Shown one piece after another: positions 23,237 through 32,491 of a DNA stretch of 64,000 nucleotides. This DNA comes from Streptomyces chryseus (lineage in GTDB: Bacteria > Actinomycetota > Actinomycetes > Streptomycetales > Streptomycetaceae). Made by a program: the position numbers and the translations under genes. The DNA lies in NCBI RefSeq assembly GCF_014650755.1, contig NZ_BMVO01000001.1, positions 558,001 through 622,000 of the forward strand. The letters are read 5' to 3'. The notes under the pieces are model-generated. The model made no database searches, was not told the origin of the DNA, and saw nothing but the letters and a program-made list of their open reading frames with translations. Within the stretch, counting starts at the first letter, position 1. The number at the start of each line of letters is the position of its first letter.

Positions 23237-26200
23237 TCAGCGGTCGACGAGGGCGGCGGCCTGCTCCAGCGTGAGGCCGCCGCCCTCGGCGTACGCCGCC
23301 TCGTACGCGGCGTCGCCCAGCTCGGCGCGGGCCGCCGCCTCGGCGTCCGCCGCCGACTCCCGCTCCTGCGTGGTGGCGAAGTGGCCGCGCGGCAGCAGCG
23401 CCCCGTAGCCGCCGAGCAGCCGGGCGGCGTCCCGGGCCAGGTCGGGGCCGCCCAGGCCCGCCAGAGCGCGGGCCGCCGTCATCAGGTGGACGGCGGGCAT
23501 CTGCGGGGCGACCATCCGCGCCAGCGGCTCGCGGGCGCACTCCAGGGCGCGGCGGGCCCGGCTGAGCGCCTCGTCGTACCGGCCGTCGAGGTTGTCCATC
23601 CAGGCGAGGAGGCCGATGACGAAGCCCTCGAAGATGGCGAGGTTGGACCGGTTGAAGGAGCGGCGCATCGCGTCCAGGTGCTCCCGCCCCTCGTCGGTAC
23701 GCCCGGTGCGGGCCAGCCACATCGCGAGGAACATGCGGGCGGGAGGCTCCGACTCATGGCCCTGCTCGACCTTGGCGAGGATGTCGCGCAGCATCGCCTC
23801 GGCCTCGTCGCCGTCGCCCGTCTCCACCAGTACGCCCGCGAGCCGGGCCCGCAGCAGCGACACCTGGGTCTGCGCGCCGAGCAGGTCCGCGTGGCCGATC
23901 GCCGCGCGGTAGTCGTCGGCCGCGAGGGCGAACTCGCCCTTGCGCTCGCGCGACTCGGCACGCGCGGCGAGGGCCTCGGCCTCGCCCCACACGTCGCCGA
24001 GCCGGGTGAAGATCTCCAGGCTCTCGTCGGCGTCGCGGCTCGCGTCGCCCGCCCACTCGCTGCGGTTGGCCAGCAGGTTGGCCCGCAGCTGGAGGGCCAT
24101 GGCGAGCTCCCAGACGTAGCCGAACTCCCGGCAGGCTTCGACCGTCTTGTTGACCACCTCGTAGAGCTGCCCCGGGCTGCCGGTCAGCATGACCGCGAAG
24201 AACCAGAGCGTCCCCGGCACGCGGCACGTCTGCGGCAGGCCGGGGCGGTAGACCTCGACGACACTGCGCAGCCATGCCGTCGCCTCGTCGGTGGTCCACT
24301 GGTCGAGCTCGTGGTTCATGCTGGCCAGGTGGATGAGCCAGGCGCCCCGCCTGGCCTCCAGCAGCTGTTCGGGGGCCATGGGCGGCGGCGCGTCCGTGCA
24401 CCGCTCGTGCAGGGCGGGAGCGGGGGTCGCCGGTGGGGCGAACGGATCGGGGCCGAGCTCGGCCGCGGCGCGGGACCAGTGGCGGGCGTCGGCCCGCAGG
24501 CCGCGGATCGTCCAGAACCAGGCGAGCGAGTGGACGAGGCAGAGCGCCTCGTGCTCGTCGCGGGCGGCGACGGCACGGCGCAGCGCGGTGCGCAGGTTCT
24601 CGTACTCGACCTCAAGGCGGCTGAAGCAGGCGAGCTGTTCGCGGCCGCGCAGCAGGGGTTCGGCGCGGCGGGCGAGCTCGCGGAAGTGGACGAGGTGGCG
24701 GCGCTCGGCGGCGGCCCGGTCGCCCGCCTCGTCGAGGCGTTCGGCGGCGTACTCGGCCACGGTCTCCAGGAGGCGGTAGCGCATGGTGCCGTCGCCCGAC
24801 GGGGCCGCCACCACCAGCGACTTGTCGACCAGCGAGCCGAGCAGGTCCAGCGCGTCGGGGCCGGTCACCGCTTCGGCGGCGGCCAGGTCGCAGCCGCCGG
24901 CGAACACCGACAGGGCGCGCAGGGCCGCCCGCTCCCCCTCGTCCAGCAGGTCCCACGACCAGTCGACGACCGCCCGCAGCGTCTGCTGCCTCGGCAGCAC
25001 GGTGCGGCTTCCGCCGGTCAGCAGCCGGAACCGGTCGTCGAGGCGGTCGGCGATCTGGCGCGGGGTGAGCATCCGCAGGCGGGCGGCGGCCAGTTCGATG
25101 GCGAGCGGCAGCCCGTCCAGGCGGCGGCAGATCTCGGTGGCGGCTTCCGGGTCGTCGTCGGGACGGAAGCCGGGCCTCGCGGCCGCGCCGCGTTCGGCGA
25201 GGAGGCGCAGGGCCATGGGGTCGGGCAGGGGTTCCACGGGCCGGACGACCTCGCCGGGCACGCCGAGCGGTTCCCGGCTGGTGGCCAGTACGGTCACACC
25301 GGGGCAGCGGGCCAGCAGTTCCTCGGTGAGGCGGGCGGCGGCGTCGATCACGTGCTCGCAGTTGTCGAGCAGGATCAGCATCCGGCGGCGTGCGCAGTGC
25401 TCCACGAGGCGTACGAGCGGATCGCCGCCGTGCCGGTCGGCGGCCCGCAGCTCCTCGGCCCCCGCACCGCGCAGCACGGTCTCGCGCGCGCCGAGCGCGA
25501 CCAGGACGGCCTCGGGCACGGTGCCGGGGTCGTCGACAGGGGCGAGTTCCGCGAGCCACGTGCCGTCCCGCCAGGCCCCGTCGGCCGCTTCCGCCGCCTC
25601 CTGCGACAGCCGCGTCTTGCCGGCGCCGCCGGGCCCCAGCAGGGTGACGAGGCGGGCGCGGGAGAGGTCGGCGGTGATGGCCGCGATGTCGCTCTCGCGG
25701 CCCACGAACGACGTCAGGCGGGCGCGCAGATTCCCGTGCGGCAGAGGTCGTTCGGGCACGGGCACGGGCGTGCAGGGGGCGGCGTCGTCGGCCGTGTGCC
25801 GGTCGGTGCGGCGGTCCGCGTCGGGGTCGGTGGCGCGCCGGGGCCTCTCCTCGGGCGTCGGGCCTCCGGCCAGGTCGGCCGGTTCGCGGTCGCCGCGTTC
25901 GGCGCCCTGCGGGGAGCGCCCCGGCCCCTCCCGTGCCGGCCCCCCGGGGGGCGAGGCGGCGGACGGAGCCAGTAGTTCCGCGTGCAGGGCGCGCAGTTCC
26001 GGGGACGGGTCCGTGCCCAGGCGGGCCGCCAGGTCGCGGCGGAGTCCGTCGTACTCCGCCAGCGCCTGCGCCGTACGGCCCGTGTCGCGCAGGGCGCGCA
26101 ACCGCAGGCTCTGCAGTTGTTCGTCGATCGGGTGGTCGTCGCACAGCGCGGCGAGCTCCGGCAGCGCCTCCTCCGGCCGGCCCAGGGCGAGCAGGGCCCC

Positions 26201-26680
26201 CAGGCGGGTGCGGCGGGCCGCGAGGCGGCGGGTCTGCCAGTGGGCGGCCCGCGCCGTACGGTCGGGGAGGCCCGCCAGGGCCGGGCCGTGCCACAGCTCC
26301 AGCGCCTCGCCGAGCAGCTCCGCCGCCTTGCCCGGATGGCCCGTGTCCAGGGCGCGCGTGCCTTCCCGTGCCAGGCGCTCGAAGCGGTACAGGTCCACCG
26401 CCTCCGGGTCGGCGCGGAGCCGGTAGCCCCCGTCGGCCGAAGCGATCGCGCCGTGCCCGAGGGCCCGGCGCAGGCGGCCGACCAGGGCCTGGAGCGCGCC
26501 GCTCGCGTCGGCGGGCGGCTCCCCGTCCCAGACCTCGTCGGTGAGGACGCCGGTGGTGACCGTGCGCCCCGGCCGCAGCGCGAGCGCCGTCAGCAGGGCG
26601 CGCAGGCGCGCTCCGCCGACGGCGACGGGCGTTCCGTCGTCGCGGAGTGCTTGGGTGGGGCCGAGGATGCGATAGCGCAC
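23237..26680 (-). CDS. Large AfsR/SARP-family transcriptional regulator
   Basis: A 1,147-residue STAND-type regulator. An OmpR-like winged-helix DNA-binding domain occupies residues 1-90 (MRYRILGPTQALRDDG, VTTGVLTDEVWDG, LVGRLRRALG). A bacterial transcriptional activation domain (BTAD) follows to about 240, then a Pro/Arg/Asp-rich linker, an NB-ARC ATPase (Walker A LLGPGGAGKTRLSQE near 340; Walker B LILLDNCEHV near 430), and a C-terminal TPR-type helical array from about 650. AfsR-like proteins activate secondary-metabolism and export genes on ATP and signal binding. GTG 26680 follows the stop of the DUF6578 gene by four bases; GACAAT six bases before the GTG could be a leaderless -10. The most obvious target is the adjacent ABC exporter. 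Confidence 0.93.
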   Translation of the reverse strand: MRYRILGPTQALRDDGTPVAVGGARLRALLTALALRPGRTVTTGVLTDEVWDGEPPADASGALQALVGRLRRALGHGAIASADGGYRLRADPEAVDLYRFERLAREGTRALDTGHPGKAAELLGEALELWHGPALAGLPDRTARAAHWQTRRLAARRTRLGALLALGRPEEALPELAALCDDHPIDEQLQSLRLRALRDTGRTAQALAEYDGLRRDLAARLGTDPSPELRALHAELLAPSAASPPGGPAREGPGRSPQGAERGDREPADLAGGPTPEERPRRATDPDADRRTDRHTADDAAPCTPVPVPERPLPHGNLRARLTSFVGRESDIAAITADLSRARLVTLLGPGGAGKTRLSQEAAEAADGAWRDGTWLAELAPVDDPGTVPEAVLVALGARETVLRGAGAEELRAADRHGGDPLVRLVEHCARRRMLILLDNCEHVIDAAARLTEELLARCPGVTVLATSREPLGVPGEVVRPVEPLPDPMALRLLAERGAAARPGFRPDDDPEAATEICRRLDGLPLAIELAAARLRMLTPRQIADRLDDRFRLLTGGSRTVLPRQQTLRAVVDWSWDLLDEGERAALRALSVFAGGCDLAAAEAVTGPDALDLLGSLVDKSLVVAAPSGDGTMRYRLLETVAEYAAERLDEAGDRAAAERRHLVHFRELARRAEPLLRGREQLACFSRLEVEYENLRTALRRAVAARDEHEALCLVHSLAWFWTIRGLRADARHWSRAAAELGPDPFAPPATPAPALHERCTDAPPPMAPEQLLEARRGAWLIHLASMNHELDQWTTDEATAWLRSVVEVYRPGLPQTCRVPGTLWFFAVMLTGSPGQLYEVVNKTVEACREFGYVWELAMALQLRANLLANRSEWAGDASRDADESLEIFTRLGDVWGEAEALAARAESRERKGEFALAADDYRAAIGHADLLGAQTQVSLLRARLAGVLVETGDGDEAEAMLRDILAKVEQGHESEPPARMFLAMWLARTGRTDEGREHLDAMRRSFNRSNLAIFEGFVIGLLAWMDNLDGRYDEALSRARRALECAREPLARMVAPQMPAVHLMTAARALAGLGGPDLARDAARLLGGYGALLPRGHFATTQERESAADAEAAARAELGDAAYEAAYAEGGGLTLEQAAALVDR

Positions 26681-26684
26681 GGAT

Positions 26685-27164
26685 CTATTGTCCGGGACGT
26701 ACGGACGCCGGCTCGCCGGGCGTCTCCAGCTCGACCAGGACGCCCGTCTCCTGGTGCAGGTGGCCGCGGCCGTCCCGGTCCGGCCGCGTCTCGTCCCTGA
26801 ACCCCTTGGGGCACGTCACGACCGGCCGCAGCCACCGCTCCCCCGCCACCGGCTCGTACGCGCGCGACCCGGCGTGCGTCTCGGCGTACCCCTCGACGAC
26901 GACCTGGATGGACCGGACCGTGCCGACGGTCGCGGGCACGTCGTGCGGTCCCGGCCCGTGCGTCTCGACGCAGAGGAGTCCGGCGACCGGCGCGCCGCCC
27001 GCCACCGGCGCCAGCTCGCTGAAGCTGTCCTGCCAGGTCGCCGGGGAGGTCAAGTCCTCCGGCCGGTGCAGCGACAGTTGCCACCGCACCTCGTCACCCA
27101 CCGAGAACGGTTCGCCGCAGCATTCCATCTGCCAGCCGTCGTACATGATTCGCCAGAGCGCCAT
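26685..27164 (-). CDS. DUF6578 domain protein
   Basis: A 159-residue cytoplasmic protein that begins MALWRIMYDGWQMECCGEPF, the conserved opening of the DUF6578 family found mostly in actinomycetes. The following VGDEVRWQL and later VRSIQVVVEGYAETH suggest a small beta-barrel. The paired cysteines in MECCG are notable and could bind metal or be redox-active. The ATG at 27164 has only a weak ribosome site; the reading frame is open further upstream but the family start fits here. It ends four bases ahead of the AfsR-like gene on the same strand, so they are probably one operon. Function unknown. Confidence 0.75.
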   Translation of the reverse strand: MALWRIMYDGWQMECCGEPFSVGDEVRWQLSLHRPEDLTSPATWQDSFSELAPVAGGAPVAGLLCVETHGPGPHDVPATVGTVRSIQVVVEGYAETHAGSRAYEPVAGERWLRPVVTCPKGFRDETRPDRDGRGHLHQETGVLVELETPGEPASVRPGQ

Positions 27165-27271
27165 GCGTGCAGCTTCGCCGGAACCACCGGGGCCGCGCGA
27201 GACGTTTTCACAGTCCCGCCGGGTAGGTAGTCCAGTTGTCCGGCCTGCTCCCACCCCTCTGGAGACCGTTC

Positions 27272-28063
27272 ATGACCACCGCCCCCACCCGTCGCGACCG
27301 GCGGATCAGTCCCGTCTTCCTCGGGATCGCCGCCGTCATGGCGGTCTCCGGCTGGGCGGTGTGGACGGAGTTCTCGGCGAGCACGGGTTTCGCCGTCTTC
27401 CTCTTCGTGACGTCCGCGTGGGTCGTCTCGCTGTGTCTGCACGAGTACGCGCACGCCCGCACCGCACTGCACGGCGGCGACATCTCCGTCGGCGCGCGGG
27501 GCTATCTGACCCTCAACCCCCTCAAGTACACCCACCCCTTGCTCAGCATCGTGCTGCCGGTGCTCTTCGTGGTCATGGGCGGCATCGGTCTGCCGGGCGG
27601 CGCGGTCTACATCGAGCGGGGCCGCGTCCGGGGCCGCTGGAGGCACAGCCTCATCTCGGCGGCGGGGCCGCTGACGAACGTGCTGTTCGCGGTCGTGTGC
27701 ACCGCGCCGTTCTGGCTGAACGCGACGGACGGCGTTCCGGACCCGTTCCTGTACGCGCTCGGCTTCCTCGCGCTGCTCCAGGTCACGGCCGCGATCTTGA
27801 ACTTCCTGCCGGTGCCCGGTCTGGACGGATACGGCGTGATCGAGCCCTGGCTCTCGTACAAGGTCCGCCGCCAGGTCGAGCCGCTCGCGCCGTTCGGGCT
27901 GCTGCTGGTCTTCGCCCTGCTGTGGATTCCCGAGGTCGGGGACGTCTTCTTCGACGCGGTCGACGCCGTGCTGCGGGGGCTCGGGGTCGACGACTGGCGG
28001 ACGGGCCTGGAGTACTACCGGTTCTGGGACGGCGACCCGGACCCCGCGCGGGTCAGCCCGTGA
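27272..28063 (+). CDS. Site-2-type (M50) intramembrane metalloprotease
   Basis: A 263-residue membrane protein with about six helices and the two zinc-site motifs of the M50/S2P family: HEYAH (residues 57-61) in helix 2 and NFLPVPGLDGYG (about 178-189). These cut substrate proteins within the membrane, often anti-sigma factors or regulatory precursors. No PDZ or CBS domain is present, so it belongs to the minimal subgroup. ATG 27272 is preceded by TGGAGACC; an upstream in-frame ATG at 27236 has no ribosome site. It is divergent from the DUF6578-regulator operon and overlaps the opposing small membrane-protein gene by 11 bases. Confidence 0.88.
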   Translation: MTTAPTRRDRRISPVFLGIAAVMAVSGWAVWTEFSASTGFAVFLFVTSAWVVSLCLHEYAHARTALHGGDISVGARGYLTLNPLKYTHPLLSIVLPVLFVVMGGIGLPGGAVYIERGRVRGRWRHSLISAAGPLTNVLFAVVCTAPFWLNATDGVPDPFLYALGFLALLQVTAAILNFLPVPGLDGYGVIEPWLSYKVRRQVEPLAPFGLLLVFALLWIPEVGDVFFDAVDAVLRGLGVDDWRTGLEYYRFWDGDPDPARVSP

Positions 28064-28241
28064 CGGAGGAGGTCCGCCGGCCGGTCCTGGCCCTGCACAC
28101 GTAGTACCAGGCCATGTTCGACGCGACGCCCGCCAGCAGGATCCAGACGATGCCGAGCCAGCTGCCCTGGACGAAGGACACCACCGCGGCGGCCACGGCG
28201 AGGAGGCAGACGAGGAGGGCGTACAGAGCGAGGCGGGGCAT
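28053..28241 (-). CDS. Small two-helix membrane protein
   Basis: A 62-residue protein made of two hydrophobic helices (MPRLALYALLVCLLAVAAAVVSFV and LGIVWILLAGVASNMAWYYV) and a basic tail CRARTGRRTSS. ATG 28241 has a good CAGGAG ribosome site, which supports it as a real gene despite its size. Its stop lies within the end of the M50 protease gene. Its function is unknown; a role next to the protease would be speculation. Confidence 0.7.
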   Translation of the reverse strand: MPRLALYALLVCLLAVAAAVVSFVQGSWLGIVWILLAGVASNMAWYYVCRARTGRRTSSVTG

Positions 28242-28347
28242 GGGGGGCGGCTCCTGTCCGGGGGCGGAAAGCTTCCCGTCCAGTGTCCACCATGCCCCGA
28301 CTTCAGCTGTACGCGGCTCCTGTACGCCGCCGTACCGGGGGCCGCCG

Positions 28348-29070
28348 CTACACGTCGGTGAGGCGCAGGCCCGCGTGCGCCTTGTAGCGGCGGTTCGCCG
28401 AGATCAGGTTGGCGACCAGGGACTCCACCTGGTGGGCGTTGCGCAGCCGTCCCGCGAACACGCCGCGCATGCCGGGGATGCGGGCGGCGAGGGCCTGCAC
28501 GAGGTCGGTGTCGGCGCGGGTCTCGCCCAGCACCATCACATCGGTGTCGATCTCCTCGACCGTCTCGTCCTGCAGGAGCACGGCCGACAGGTGGTGGAAC
28601 GCGGCGGTGACCCGCGAGTCCGGCAGCAGGGCGGCGGCCTGCTCGGCGGCGCTGCCCTCCTCCGGCTTCAGGGCGTACGCGCCCTTCTTGTCGAAGCCGA
28701 GCGGGTTCACGCAGTCGACGACGAGCTTGCCGCGCAGCTCCTCGCGCAGCGCTTCGAGGGTCTTGGCGTGGCCGTCCCACGGCACAGCGACGATCACGAT
28801 GTCGCTGCGGCGCGCGCACTCCGCGTTGTCCGCGCCCTCCACGCCGTGGCCCAGCTCGTCGGCGGCGCTCCGCGCGCGCTCGGCGGCGCGGGAGCCGATG
28901 ATCACCTTCTGGCCGGCCCTGGCCAGCCGGTAAGCGAGCCCGCGCCCCTGGTCGCCCGTCCCGCCGAGCACGCCGACGACGAGGCCGGAGATGTCGGGGA
29001 GGTCCCAGGGGTCCTTGGCTGCGGGCTTCTGTGCGCCGGTGCCGGCGCCGCTGCTGTCGGTCGAAGTCAT
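28348..29070 (-). CDS. npdG: NADPH:F420 oxidoreductase
   Basis: A 240-residue enzyme that moves hydride between NADPH and the deazaflavin coenzyme F420. After an Asp/Pro-rich leader, the dinucleotide-binding motif VGVLGGTGDQGRGLAYRLA and the NADP-phosphate site VIIGSRAAERA are clear. The C-terminal AFHHLSAVLLQDE and FAGRLRNAHQVESLVANLI are typical of Fno/NpdG proteins. It would feed F420H2 to enzymes such as the LLM-class protein at 11067-12032. TAGGGT (29077-29082, minus) lies six bases ahead of the ATG with no ribosome site, which suggests a leaderless message. Confidence 0.92.
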   Translation of the reverse strand: MTSTDSSGAGTGAQKPAAKDPWDLPDISGLVVGVLGGTGDQGRGLAYRLARAGQKVIIGSRAAERARSAADELGHGVEGADNAECARRSDIVIVAVPWDGHAKTLEALREELRGKLVVDCVNPLGFDKKGAYALKPEEGSAAEQAAALLPDSRVTAAFHHLSAVLLQDETVEEIDTDVMVLGETRADTDLVQALAARIPGMRGVFAGRLRNAHQVESLVANLISANRRYKAHAGLRLTDV

Positions 29071-29163
29071 GAACCGACCCTACTTGCAGGTAGCACGCTC
29101 GTACGGGTGAGGCGGAGGCATTCGTCCGCACCCGGGCGCCCGGGTGCGGAAGGATGCCGCCGC

Positions 29164-29766
29164 ATGGATGCCGTGCGTGTCGCCCTGCTGCGTGAGGTCC
29201 TCGACGGGACGCAGTGGCTGCCGGCCGCCCGCCGGTTCGCCGGGGCGCTGCGGTCCTCCGTCGTGCCGCAGGGCGGGGGGCTGCTGCTGGTGGGGACCGA
29301 GGTGTACGAGCCGTGGCACCTGGCGGCGCACCTCGTCGACGAGGCGGCGTGGTCCGGGCTCCCGGAGCTGAACCCCACGCTCGTACGCCACCGGGTGGCG
29401 CCCGGGGAGCCGGCGCACCTGTCGGTGGGCCTCGGCCGGATCGAGGCGGCCGGCCGGGGCGAGACGCTGCTCGTCGTGGCGCCCCAGCGGCCGGGGGCGG
29501 GGCTCCTGGAGCGGGTGCACGACGCGCGGCGGGCCGGGGCGACCGTGCTGTCGCTGGACGGTGGTGACCGGGAGGTCCGGGGGCTGGCGCACGAGGCGCT
29601 GTCCGTGCCGGCCGGCGGGGAGGTGGATCTCGACACGGTGCAGCACCTGGTGAGCGCGGCGGCGGGCGAGAACAGCGTCCCGGCGCCGCGGGGGCGGCGT
29701 CGGCTGCGCGACCGCCTCGCCCACCTGGCTGCCCAGCTGACGGCCCCGCCGCCGGGCCGGTGGTAG
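29164..29766 (+). CDS. Conserved hypothetical protein
   Basis: A 200-residue protein with no domain I can name. ATG 29164 is preceded by GGAAGGA. The first half alternates helices and strands (VALLREVLDGTQWLPAARRFAGAL, GGLLLVGTEVYEPWHLAAHLVDEAA), and the middle GETLLVVAPQRPGAGLLERVHDARRAGATVLSLDGGDREV looks like a nucleotide- or sugar-phosphate-binding (SIS-like) Rossmann segment, ending in a basic helix. No signal or membrane helix. It is divergent from npdG and 116 bases ahead of an MFS exporter gene on the same strand. Function unknown. Confidence 0.72.
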   Translation: MDAVRVALLREVLDGTQWLPAARRFAGALRSSVVPQGGGLLLVGTEVYEPWHLAAHLVDEAAWSGLPELNPTLVRHRVAPGEPAHLSVGLGRIEAAGRGETLLVVAPQRPGAGLLERVHDARRAGATVLSLDGGDREVRGLAHEALSVPAGGEVDLDTVQHLVSAAAGENSVPAPRGRRRLRDRLAHLAAQLTAPPPGRW

Positions 29767-29882
29767 GCGGGGCGGGCTGCCCACGGCTGCCGGGCGGCGG
29801 GGGCGCCACGCGGGCCGGGCAGCCGGCCCACGGCCCGTAAATCGGTTGTCCGGGCGGCCGGCGTCGCGGACCATGGTCGGTC

Positions 29883-31172
29883 GTGACTTCCAAGCTCGCG
29901 GCGATACTGCCGGACCTCGCTCCGTGGCGCGGCTCGCGCGACTTCCGCCTGCTGTTCGTGCAGGGGCTCGTCACCTACTTCGGCAGCTTCATGGCCATGA
30001 TCGCGCTGCCGCTGCAGATCAAGCACCTCACCGGCTCCCCGCTCGCCGTCGGCGCGATGGGCGCCGTCGAGCTGGTGCCGCTGGTCGTGTTCGGGCTGTA
30101 CGGCGGCGCGCTGGCCGACTCCGCCGACCGGCGCAAGGTCATCGCGCTGACCGAGGCCGGCCTCGGGGTGCTGGCCGTGCTGCTGCTCGTCAACGCGCTG
30201 CTGCCCCAGCCGCTGCTGTGGCCGCTGTACGTCGTCGCCGCCGGCGTCTCCGCGCTCGCCGGCCTCCAGCGCCCCGCACTGGACTCTCTGATGGCGCGCA
30301 TCGTGCCGCACGACCAGCTCACCGCCGCCGCCGCGCTCAACTCGCTGCGCTGGCAGACCGGCGCCATCGCCGGCCCCGCGGTCGCGGGCGTGGTCGTGGC
30401 CTACGCCGGGCACGCGACGGCGTACGGCGTCACCGCCGTCGGGTTCGCGGTGTCCGTGGCGCTGTGCACGCGCCTCAACGCCGCACCGGCGTCCGAGAAC
30501 GCCCCGAAGCCGTCCCTGCGGGGCATCGCGGAAGGCGCGCGCTACGCGTGGAGCCGGCCCGTGCTGCTGGGCACGTACGCCGTCGACATGGCCGCGATGT
30601 TCTTCGCTTTCCCCAACGCGGTCTTCCCGTTCCTCGCGGACGACCTCGACGCCGAATGGGCCCTCGGGCTGATGTACGCCGCCGGGTCCGTCGGGTCGGT
30701 CGTCGTCGGCCTGACCAGCGGCTGGGCCTCGCGCGTGCGGCGGCACGGGCAGCTCGTCGTGTACGGCGCGGCCGGCTGGGGGCTCGCGATCGCCGCCGCC
30801 GGGTGGTTCGGCAGTGTGTGGGCCGTGCTGGTGTGCCTGGCGTTCGCGGGCGCCGGCGACATGCTCAGCGGGCTCGGGCGGTCGACCATCTGGAACCAGA
30901 CGATCCCCGAGGAGCTGCGCGGCCGGCTCGCGGGCATCGAGGTGCTGTCGTACAGCGTCGGTCCGCAGCTCGGTCAGGTGCGGGCCGGGGCTCTGGCGGG
31001 CTGGTCCGGGACCCGGCCGGCGATCTGGAGCGGCGGCCTGGCGTGCGTCGTCTCGGTCGGCCTGCTGGCCGCAGCGCTGCCGAAGCTCATGACGTACGAC
31101 GCCGACACGGACGCGGACGCCCAGCGCCGCCGGGCCCGGCAGGGCGCGGCGGCGGCTGAACCGGTGGGGTGA
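29883..31172 (+). CDS. MFS exporter (DHA3 / EntS-like)
   Basis: A 429-residue transporter with twelve predicted helices. Its N-terminus FRLLFVQGLVTYFGSFMAMIALPLQI and the loop GLYGGALADSADRRKVI are typical of the DHA3 group that includes the siderophore exporter EntS and macrolide exporters. The later GRSTIWNQTIPEELRGRLAGIEVLSYSVGPQLGQ fits the same group. A GTG start at 29883 lies close behind GACCAT and no ribosome site is evident. The basic, Ala-rich tail ends 12 bases before the opposing small gene. Substrate unknown; a siderophore is possible but no siderophore synthesis gene is nearby. Confidence 0.87.
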   Translation: MTSKLAAILPDLAPWRGSRDFRLLFVQGLVTYFGSFMAMIALPLQIKHLTGSPLAVGAMGAVELVPLVVFGLYGGALADSADRRKVIALTEAGLGVLAVLLLVNALLPQPLLWPLYVVAAGVSALAGLQRPALDSLMARIVPHDQLTAAAALNSLRWQTGAIAGPAVAGVVVAYAGHATAYGVTAVGFAVSVALCTRLNAAPASENAPKPSLRGIAEGARYAWSRPVLLGTYAVDMAAMFFAFPNAVFPFLADDLDAEWALGLMYAAGSVGSVVVGLTSGWASRVRRHGQLVVYGAAGWGLAIAAAGWFGSVWAVLVCLAFAGAGDMLSGLGRSTIWNQTIPEELRGRLAGIEVLSYSVGPQLGQVRAGALAGWSGTRPAIWSGGLACVVSVGLLAAALPKLMTYDADTDADAQRRRARQGAAAAEPVG

Positions 31173-31184
31173 GCCGGGGCCCGC

Positions 31185-31427
31185 TCAGGCGCCTTCCTCA
31201 CCGGGCCGCGCGTCGTCCTTGCCCTTGTCGTGCCACTTCGGGTCCGTCTCCCATTCGAGGTTGCGCTCGGCCGCGGTCTCCATCGCGTGCTGCGCCTGCT
31301 GGCGGGTCGTGTAGGGGCCGAACCGGTCCTTGGCGGGGCACTCCGGTCCCTCTTCGACCTTCTTGTGTTCCAGGCAGTAGAACCATTCGCCCGGCTTTCC
31401 GGCGGTGCGCTTCTTGAACAGGGCCAT
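31185..31427 (-). CDS. Small conserved soluble protein
   Basis: An 80-residue protein beginning [41 protein letters not shown]; the pairing of C-x2-H with a later Cys could bind zinc, and the segment [21 protein letters not shown] resembles a short SPOR-like or helical repeat. It ends in an acidic, Lys-rich tail. ATG 31427 is preceded by an excellent AAGGAG site. It lies divergently 58 bases from the methionine aminopeptidase gene. I do not recognise a function. Confidence 0.75.
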   Translation of the reverse strand: MALFKKRTAGKPGEWFYCLEHKKVEEGPECPAKDRFGPYTTRQQAQHAMETAAERNLEWETDPKWHDKGKDDARPGEEGA

Positions 31428-31485
31428 CGTCGGCTCCTTCCTCTGTCGCCATGCTGCCCGATGGCGGCTGGATACACTCGCTTGC

Positions 31486-32343
31486 ATGTCTGGCCAGTCG
31501 CTGCTCGTACCAGGGGAGCTCTCTCCCGCCCGTTCCGTTCCCGGCAACATCCGGCGTCCCGAGTACGTCGGGAAGCCGGCGCCGACGCCGTACACCGGCC
31601 CGGAGGTCCAGGATTCCGACACCATCGAGCGGATGCGCGTCGCGGGCCGCATCGCCGCGCAGGCGATGGAGGAGGCCGCCAAGCACATCGCGCCCGGTGT
31701 CACCACGGACGAGCTGGACCGCGTCGCCCACGACTTCATGATCGACCACGGCGCCTATCCCTCTACCCTCGGATACCGCGGTTACCCGAAGTCGCTGTGC
31801 AGCTCCGTCAACGAGGTCATCTGTCACGGCATTCCGGACTCCACGGTGCTGCGGGACGGCGACATCGTGAACCTCGACGTCACGGCGTACATCAACGGCG
31901 TGCACGGCGACAACAACGCGACGTACCTGTGCGGCGACGTCGACGAGGAGTCGCGGCTGCTCGTGGAGCGCACCCGCGAGTCGCTGGTCCGCGCCGTCAA
32001 GGCGGTCAAGCCGGGGCGCCAGATCAACGTCATCGGGCGGGTGATCGAGTCGTACGCCAAGCGCTTCGGTTACGGCGTGGTCCGGGACTTCACGGGGCAC
32101 GGCATCAACTCGTCGTTCCACTCCGGTCTGATCATTCCGCACTACGACAGCCCGCACGCCACGACGGTGATGCAGCCCGGCATGACCTTCACCATCGAGC
32201 CGATGCTGACGCTCGGCACCCACGAGTACGACATGTGGGAGGACGGGTGGACGGTGGTGACCAAGGACCGCAGGCGGACCGCGCAGTTCGAGCACACGCT
32301 CGTGGTGACGGAGACCGGCGCGGACATCCTCACGCTGCCGTGA
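31486..32343 (+). CDS. map: Type I methionine aminopeptidase
   Basis: A 285-residue metalloenzyme that removes the initiator methionine from new proteins. Dinuclear metal ligands are seen at D131 (NLDVTAY), D142 (GDNN), H205 (FTGHGI), E238 (TIEPM) and E269 (FEHT), and H114 lies in VICHGIPD. An extension of about 40 residues rich in Pro ([17 protein letters not shown]) marks the actinobacterial type with an N-terminal PxxP tail thought to contact the ribosome. TACACT at 31473-31478 lies seven bases before the ATG and there is no ribosome site, so the mRNA may be leaderless. Firm. Confidence 0.96.
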   Translation: MSGQSLLVPGELSPARSVPGNIRRPEYVGKPAPTPYTGPEVQDSDTIERMRVAGRIAAQAMEEAAKHIAPGVTTDELDRVAHDFMIDHGAYPSTLGYRGYPKSLCSSVNEVICHGIPDSTVLRDGDIVNLDVTAYINGVHGDNNATYLCGDVDEESRLLVERTRESLVRAVKAVKPGRQINVIGRVIESYAKRFGYGVVRDFTGHGINSSFHSGLIIPHYDSPHATTVMQPGMTFTIEPMLTLGTHEYDMWEDGWTVVTKDRRRTAQFEHTLVVTETGADILTLP

Positions 32344-32389
32344 ACAGGACGAGGGAGTAGCGTTTTACCGACAGGTCGTCGGGAACACA

Positions 32390-32418
32390 TTGACTTAGGC
32401 AACCCTAAGCAGGAGGAT
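32390..32418 (+). promoter_or_regulatory. Iron box overlapping the heme oxygenase promoter
   Basis: CTTAGG-CAAC-CCTAAG (32394-32409) is a perfect inverted repeat. The stretch TTAGGCAACCCTAA matches 12 of 14 bases of the DmdR/IdeR iron-box core (recalled as TTAGGCTAACCTAA). TTGACT (32390-32395) would be the -35 and GAGGAT (32413-32418) the -10, 17 bases apart, so a bound repressor would cover the promoter when iron is plentiful. Confidence 0.75.
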
Positions 32419-32491
32419 CGGCGGTGGCGGCTGCGCGTGCTGCCATCGCACGGCCTTCCTTCCCGTCCCCCTCGGTCCCCGGAGGTCCGCC

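Noticed and set aside
22000..24000. Continuation of the ABC or regulator genes into long frames on the opposite strand
   Set aside because: High-GC shadow frames; codon third-position GC and family motifs support only the chosen strand.
29840..29890. Leaderless promoter for the MFS gene at 29883 (TTGTCC ... GACCAT)
   Set aside because: The -10-like box is poor and sits 8 or more bases away; left out of the leaderless list.
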